This document shows, piece by piece, positions 57,299-64,000 of a stretch of 64,000 bases of DNA. This stretch comes from Lingula anatina (lineage: Eukaryota > Brachiopoda > Lingulata > Lingulida > Lingulidae), in the NCBI RefSeq assembly GCF_001039355.2, contig NW_019773847.1:1263679-1327678 (forward strand). The letters are read 5' to 3'. The notes under the pieces were generated by a model. That model had not been told where the DNA came from, did not search any database, and was given only the letters and a program-made list of their open reading frames with translations. How positions within the stretch are numbered: position 1 is the stretch's first letter; every line of letters begins with the position of its first letter. The position numbers and the translations under genes were made by a program.

Positions 57299-58412
57299 AA
57301 GATAAAAATAGTGGTATTTCCACAGAGTTACATGTACAGTAGCATTCACGTACGAACATAGGCGTACAACTGGCCAAAAAAAAACCATCATAAAAAACAA
57401 TCAAAAACATGTATTTTACCCTAGAACATATCCGTGGGTGTTTTTTTATATTCTCTTTGTTAGTGCAATCTATGTATATCAAACACTACCCTATAATTCT
57501 GGATTAATATATTTTATTGCAATTTTCCAAATATGAGACTAAATACAAAAATAATACACAAACGTTATCGTTTAATTTTTGTTATAGTCAAACTGATTAC
57601 TTCACTAGACTGATTATTACACAAACTACCTTGTTCTTGACCAACCACACACAAGACACCAAAACGCTTCAAAGACACTTCACTCACGTACTAGACTACT
57701 AGTACAGTAAGAAGGCCGTTCACAACACTACATGTATATAAACACTACATCATCGACGCCCTGCATCAGTTTGATTTATATACTTAGCACAAGCTTGTGT
57801 TAAAATATATCGAGAACCTTTGTAATGTCATGCCAGCCTAAGAATCCTCTTTCTCATTTAATCAAGCAATGGCCAGAGAAATAATACATATTTTCTTTGT
57901 TTCCACTACCTGATCTAGGCCAATTGATAATCCACGTATCGTCAGGTCTAGCTTTGAACCGAACCAGGTCTTCCTCCAGTCGCTGTGATAATCCGGGGAA
58001 TACGGGCCAATGCAGCCCCCCATACTCAAGCAAGGTGATTTCACTGCCTTCACCGTCTGGAACCTAAAATGTTGGTTGACACTTCTAAGAACAATGTTTT
58101 CTTAAAAGTCGTTATTTTGAGGTATTACTCATCTGTGTTTCTTGCTTCCTGAAAAATTTAGCGAATTTACCTTGACAATGTTGTCTTTGCTCCCAAGATT
58201 CATCATCCGCTGGACAAATATATGTTTTTACAGGTATTTCCACTCCCGTAAGCTCACTATTATCTTTGAATAACAAAATCTACAAGCCTGCATTTATATC
58301 AAAATTAAAACTGCTGCGTCACGCGATGAATACGATTTTTTATGAACTTTGTGCTGATTGCAACTTAGGTCAGTAGCCCTGGGGATCAGGTATTGAGTCA
58401 ATGATCAAATAA
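57299..58412 (-). repeat. Second copy of the orphan sulfotransferase exons 1-2 (unmerged overlap)
   Basis: Nearly identical to 56090-57211, including non-coding sequence. Exon 2 is 58063-57910 and exon 1 is 58206-58171, again with WPRSG. Small differences are a single-base indel in an A run, a few SNPs and a short deletion near 57850. This is best read as the other haplotype at a contig end. Confidence 0.85.
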
Positions 58413-58868
58413 TTGGATTATGGTTTGCTACTGTTACTGTTCAATTAGTTCTCGAGAATTGGATAGTGGCCATAAATAAATATCGTTTAGTCCACAAATG
58501 ATGTTGACAAATTACAAAATGTTATTATTACAAAATGTTCAGAGCAGAAAACGGTACCGTCCCGAAAGTTGCTTTATCAAAATTATGTTAAGAGTTAAGA
58601 TCCTAGGTTTCTAGACTAAGAATGCTGTGTCATCGAATGATTCGCGAAACTCATGTTTCGTGATAGAACCTGACGGTGTGACAATATAGGACAGGGATTT
58701 CACTAGCAATAAGACACCTCCTCACGTACTTAATGTCCCTGTAATACCGACTGAAGCTTAAGCATCGTGTTTTATACACAGGCTATCATGTATTACACTC
58801 TCAAGATCTATGATGATAAAATAGGGGAATCATTATTGTCCGCCTCATATCGTCACTTATGTGTTTTA

Positions 58869-61800
58869 TTACAAAAACTCGTATCCTATTTTCTTGGTAT
58901 GAATGGTGTCTTTGAGCGTTTCGCGGTAGCGTCTGTTGAACTCTTCGTTTTGTGCAACAGTAAAGTGATGTTTCCAATCTTCAGTTATACCTGTAACAGA
59001 AAAATAAATTTTAATGTTTCAGTAAACAGAAAATACAGAGAATACGTGAATTAACTTGCCCCTCAAGAAATGTCGATATTAATTCCTGAATATCTATTAA
59101 CAGTGATTTTACAAATCTGGGGACCTTTTGAAGCCAATTCAGTACAGGTATGTATGAGCGCCTTCAGAACAGCGGACTTACAGATCCACGGATCAAATAT
59201 GGCCGATGCCCTTCACTGTATGTTGCGAAATCCCCGCGGGGAATCTATTTAGTGTCTAATTGGGAATTAAGCTTTTATATGGGTCGCCACATTTGATCTG
59301 CGGATCTGTTGGTCCGCTGTTCTGAATGCGCTTCGTATTGGCATGATTCAAATGTCAGTTCTGTAAGAGAACGGCAACATGCAATTTAAGCACTATCAAA
59401 AAGAAAAAGGCAGACTTATTCGAACTGAAATTGAGTAATTTTGATAAATGAAATTTATAAGTGAATATTATGTAAAAGGGAAGAAAACTTACCTTTCCTG
59501 AAGAAACCCGATGCCTCCTGTCTCCATATATCTGGACCTGGCGTTTTTCCTTCCTTCATACTGTCAAAGGAACAAAGCCGAGCAACCTCGTCATAAAATT
59601 CATCTGTGCCCGAAACTTCAAGAAACTCGGCGATGCGTTGAACTTCTTTTCTCAAGTCCTGAAATTCAGGGGAAATGTAACATGTGAGTAAAGAAAAAAT
59701 GATAAGACGAAACTGCTAAAGGTACTTTACCCCTAATAGATGTATTACGGATCTCATATAACTATTAAAATAGATTATACCTCTACAATAAGACAAAACG
59801 CAGAAACTATAGAAAACGAACCTTTTTCAAGTCTTCAAACTTGAGAACAAGAGCGTTGGAATTGTCATCCAGAACAGACAACCATGACTCTGTATGGTTT
59901 ATCCAGTCTCCGTTTTCACCTAAATATTAATGTTAGCAATAATACAGTGAACTATTTTCCAACTTTGATGAAGAGTTTCTATTTTTGGTCTTGCATGGAT
60001 TAATTCCCAGAAAAAATATTCCAACGTAACGTTCTAAACAGTAAAAGAGGTGTCTTAAAGGAATTTTAGTCTTTTCATTCTTTACATTACCATGTCACAG
60101 TCATTCTCATGCAGCAGGCCGCGGCAGCGCTCATGCCTGCTACATGTATTTAACAAAAAATACATTATTGAAAGATTTCAAAGGACCTTGTGCTGTATTC
60201 TCAAATACATGTTATTACGTACTGAAGGATAACATAGGTGGCAGTAGTGACATTTTACAAAACTTTGCAGTATGCCAATTTGTGTTGTACTAATAAATAT
60301 TTTCTATTCATACTGGAATGCATTTACTGTATACATGTATGAAATGTACACAAACAAAGAGGGTTCGATCATTACAACATAGCCTACCTCTTCCCTCTAA
60401 GAAGACAGGAAAATATCCAGCCCATGCTCCTGTTTCATACTGATAAAACTTTATCCCTTTTAAATGGTAGAAATAAGACACGGCCACATCCTTGGGATGT
60501 CTTACTGTAAAGATCAGTTTGGAATTCTCTAGAGCTTCTTTTGGGAAGTAATCAGGGGTGACGTGGGTGTTTAATACCCGCGGTGATGGCATGGGCTCTA
60601 TTTCAGCGTTTCCCACGGCTTCAGGGTACATAGCAGTTAACTTGGATTGTTGTAACAACTCGGCTTTACCACTGACTAGCATACTGCATATCTCCCAACA
60701 CCAGTGTGTTCCTAGAATTTGATAAAGAACTTACTGTAATGATCAATTTTCAAATTAACATATTACATACAGACACGTACAAGTCAGAACAAACCTACCT
60801 ATATAAATATTCAACTATATAATAAGAAAACCGACAGGGCCCTTTTTATACTTTACTCTGTTCAAGGTTGTTATTTTGTCTCCTACTTGAGCAATTTATA
60901 TTACTTTTTTTTGCTGGACTATATCCTTTCAACTTCCTTGTAGCTTTACTACTTGGGGTATCTCTTTTTATAATAATGATAATAATTTATTGAGCAATAA
61001 AATGTCTACAGTTACATTTTACAAGCTCTCTAAACTACAATCTTACATAAATTGTGCACATGAGCTTAAATAAGTATAACTACTTTATATCATTCAAATA
61101 CCAAAATACATATAAGCTAACTACTTCATACATATACATGTATGTCACAATAGTAAGACACAATCTTAAAATACTGGATATAGTATTTTGTACAATATGT
61201 ATTTGCTACTTAGGCATAACTGACTGTATAAACTTGGCCACTGCTGATGCACTTGCACGACACTGTGGATTGAGAATTTGTATTATTTTGCTATCATCAT
61301 CATCAGTGCCTGATAGACCGGAGAATCGTGACAGGGAATCAAAGATTTTTTTACGCTGACGTTGATGCTGAGTGCAGATCAGGAAAAAGTGCTTTTCGTC
61401 TTCGATAACATTTTTGCAGTGTGGACAAAATCTTTCTTCCATTGGTGTTTTAGGAGATTTATGTCTCCCCCTTTCAATTTGTAAATTGTGGTCACTAAGC
61501 CTGAGTTTTGATATTGCTATTTTGTAATGGGCTGGAATGTCGAGTTGCAGGTATTGTTCGCCATTGTACGAGTTTTTAGGGCTTTATAGGTTCTTAATTT
61601 ACTGAATTTGTCAGTATGTAATTCTTCCCAGAAGAGACATTCAACTTTCTTTAATATTTCTTGATCCAAATCAGGATAGCCGTGAAATGTTTGTGGCATG
61701 TTCCCGAAATGGTTATAGTAAGTTTCCAAGTTTCAAGCATTGTTTTTTGTGGCTGAGGACCAGCCGGGTATTTTATCATTTTTCTGTTGATTGTATACCT

Positions 61801-63005
61801 GTTTAACAATTCTCGTGTCCGGTAATTTGTCCAGTCTTTTTGCAAAATTTTGTGTTAGTTTAACAACATCACAGAATATGGGGTATCTACCTAATTCTGC
61901 ACTATTATTTGTAGATTTTTTTCACACCTAATGCCCATTTGCATGCTTTAAGATGAATTTGTTCAAATGGTAATTTATTGATGAAATTGAGTGACATTTT
62001 CTTTTACTTAAATAGTTCCTCAGACCATGCCTCGCAACCATATGTTAGAATTGGCTTTATCATTTTATCAAAAAGCCTCATAGTCAGTATGGGGTTTGAT
62101 ATATTTTGGGATTTCAATGTTGCTTTGAGAGAAAATAAAGCTTTTATTTACTGCCTTATGTAATCAATGCTGTATCACTGCTGCACGAACTGTATGTTAA
62201 GATATCACATGTACCCTTTTTTTCTTTTACACCACTGTATAATGATAACTACCCGCCTGTTTATGCAACTCTTCTTCACACCTGTACGTGAACACCGTCA
62301 TTATATTATATATTCCTATCATGTCTCTACTACATGTACCTGACCTATACGTGTAACGTGTACTGGTAGGGCAGTTGTTCCTGAGTACATGTACATACAG
62401 TTTGCGAAACTTCATCCTCTATGGGGGTCTTTCCACAAAAGGTGAGCATTTGTGTCTCGTCAGTGCCGCATGCATATTGGGTAATTTTTGCATAAATCTA
62501 CTGGTAACTTGCCCCATTATTTTATCTGTGTTGATAATACCAAAGTACCCGAATTTTACTTAGTGATATACATCAATTAGATACATATTGAAAAAAAACG
62601 TGTGCGTCACTGACATGACTCAAATGTTCACTTTCTTGTGTGAAACGCTTTCCTTATTGAGATCTTTATGATGTTTTGGATACCTGATTTGGGCCAATTA
62701 ATAATCCACGTATCGTCAGGTCTAGCTTTGAACTGGGCCAAGTCTTCTTCCAGTCGCTGTGATAACCCTGGAAACACTGGCCAGTTTCGACCAGCATACT
62801 CAATCAAGGTGAATTCATTGCTGTCGGCGTCTGGGACCTGGAAATGTTGTTAGATGTTTCTTTACATTAATGCTAAAAAAATTCGGAGGTTCAATAGTCT
62901 TTTGCGTTATCTCTACTTGATCAAATACATGTATATAAGTTGTAATTAAAGTGCGTTTACCTTGATGAGGTTGTCCTTGCTCCAACGATCTGCAGGTAAA
63001 TCCAT
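58869..63005 (-). CDS. Cytosolic sulfotransferase 2 (302 aa, complete)
   Basis: Exons in coding order: 63005-62961, 62837-62684, 60711-60388, 59919-59822, 59658-59493, 58990-58869; 909 nt, in frame throughout. It has the same six-exon plan as gene 1: exon 1 is 9 bp longer and exon 5 is 6 bp shorter. Key residues are kept: INWPKSGTHW, His116 in LNTHVTPDYF, Arg137 and Ser145 in RHPKDVAVSYF, and RKG with ITEDWKHHFT at the end. It is a paralogue of gene 1 by tandem duplication. The acceptor substrate is unknown. Intron 2 is enlarged by a LINE fragment. Confidence 0.9.
59158..59331. mobile_element. MITE with GCGCCTTCAGAACAGCGGAC ends
   Basis: The left end gcgccttcagaacagcggac followed by cagatccacggatcaaatat pairs inverted with atttgatctgcggatctgtt followed by ggtccgctgttctgaatgcg. 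The 174-bp element lies in the last intron of sulfotransferase 2. The arms are about 45 bp. Confidence 0.82.
61180..62130 (-). mobile_element. LINE C-terminal fragment in sulfotransferase 2 intron 2
   Basis: The minus strand shows YGCEAWSEELFK near 62010, then WTNYRTRELLNRY, FGNMPQTFHGY, SKLRTYKALK, and finally CPHCKNVIEDEKHFFLIC at about 61380-61430. This is the CPxC...EDExHFLxxC zinc-binding block that ends many non-LTR retrotransposon polyproteins. Stops and shifts interrupt it. It is inserted in the same orientation as the host gene. Confidence 0.78.
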
Positions 63006-64000
63006 TTGCCGTTGAACTAATGTTGGTTATGGTTTCCACTCCACTTTAATTTAATATATCAACAATTGGTTAATAAGATACCAGTAAAAATCTTCAGTTT
63101 ATAAACTCCTGTTCAATTCAGCACTTCAGCTGTTTACTTGAATTCCACAGTTTAGTGAACTTTGTGCTGTAGATTTTCTAGGTTAGTAGAAGCATGGAGA
63201 TATAACCCAGTTCTAAACCTTTTGTACTTCCAAGGTTAAACATTTCAGTTGTTTGGATATTGAACCTACGCGTTTATTCAAAATATCGGTTCAAAAAGAT
63301 GTCGCTAAAAACACCCTCAAGTAACAGTGAAAATAAAGCAAGCAGATACTAAACAAGTAGCACGTTTTATCTTATCACAATTCCAATTACTTTGTTTTAT
63401 TATTGGGCTTAACGGCTGTGGTACGTGTAAATATTATTCAGTTCAGACAGAAAGAATTATGTGACGACACTGATCACGTTAGCTGAAAACTTGATTATTA
63501 AAGAATGCTCGTTGTATAAAACGATACTGTCCTAAAATTTATTACAACAAAGTGACCTTTAAGAACTAAAACCCTGGGCTTCTACAGTAAACATACGTCA
63601 TAAAGTCATATGAGTCTTTAAATTAAACTTGCTACATTTGAGGGATTCGTCACGTCCAATGAGGACGCTAGGAGCAAAACACATTGGGTTTGGACGGTGA
63701 CAACAAGTTCACATGACAGCTGCGGACATCGTTGTATGCCAATAAAAGAAAGGTCCATAATGCAAACGATGAAAAGATGGACAAATTAGAGAAGAGAATG
63801 ACTGCATCCAAAAACCGGTCGTTCCTCAGCAGTGTTACCCTAACTAATCCGTCGGTGATGCGTCACGCATCCTAGGAGCATGTTTTTTTAATACTATTTT
63901 TTCAAAATCTCCGAAGAAGGCCTAGGGACCGAATGCTTGGATAACATATTGCATCTTTACAGTAGATCTTCATAGATGCACCAGTATTATAACTTATTTA
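63006..64000. other. Upstream flank of sulfotransferase 2
   Basis: AT-rich. No gene, tRNA or clear repeat recognised. It should include the promoter of sulfotransferase 2. Confidence 0.4.

Noticed and set aside
1-64000. CRISPR arrays, bacterial operons, rRNA or tRNA genes
   Set aside because: No regularly spaced direct repeats, no prokaryotic gene structure, and no rRNA core or tRNA cloverleaf with A/B boxes was recognised on reading.

Overview
This is animal nuclear DNA. Genes are split into many short exons with GT/AG introns, the intergenic sequence is AT-rich, microsatellites are common, and there are many decayed transposons. The proteins (vesicular-transporter-like MFS, poly-C2H2 zinc finger, LRR protein, polycystin-1-like receptor/channel, cytosolic sulfotransferases) point to a bilaterian, most likely a highly heterozygous marine invertebrate such as a hemichordate, mollusc or brachiopod. 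I cannot name the species. The window looks like three contigs joined at single N bases (20040 and 57298), with the same sequence present on both sides of each join.

Layout: 66-4175 (-) is the 5' part of an SLC18-like MFS transporter. 4276-7270 is a transposon patch: a hAT-like MITE and a palindromic composite derived from an LTR retrotransposon. 8761-12021 (+) is a 946-aa protein with an AT-hook and 17 C2H2 fingers. 14248-19551 (-) is a 540-aa LRR protein with an N-terminal elongin-C (BC) box-like motif; its first four exons reappear at 20103-22152 because the flanking contigs overlap. 22.6-26.4 kb has no recognisable gene.

26414-44629 (+) is the most interesting locus. It is a 30-exon gene whose exons join in frame over 8043 nt into a predicted 2680-aa polycystin-1-like protein. 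The order is signal peptide, six kringle domains in three A/B pairs, a Ser/Thr mucin-like stalk with 72-bp repeats, a GAIN-like region with a degenerate GPS, PLAT, and an 11-TM polycystin/channel module. An extracellular kringle array on a polycystin is unusual.

45.6-48.0 kb is a LINE remnant split by a Tc1/mariner-like element; a second copy of that element lies inverted in the large intron of the kringle gene. 49091-63005 (-) is a sulfotransferase cluster: two complete six-exon genes (301 and 302 aa), an orphan exon 1-2 pair (seen twice because of the second contig overlap), and a fossil exon 3. Exon boundaries below were set by hand from splice consensus, reading phase and family similarity. 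Every multi-exon model given as complete keeps frame throughout. No transcripts or searches were available.
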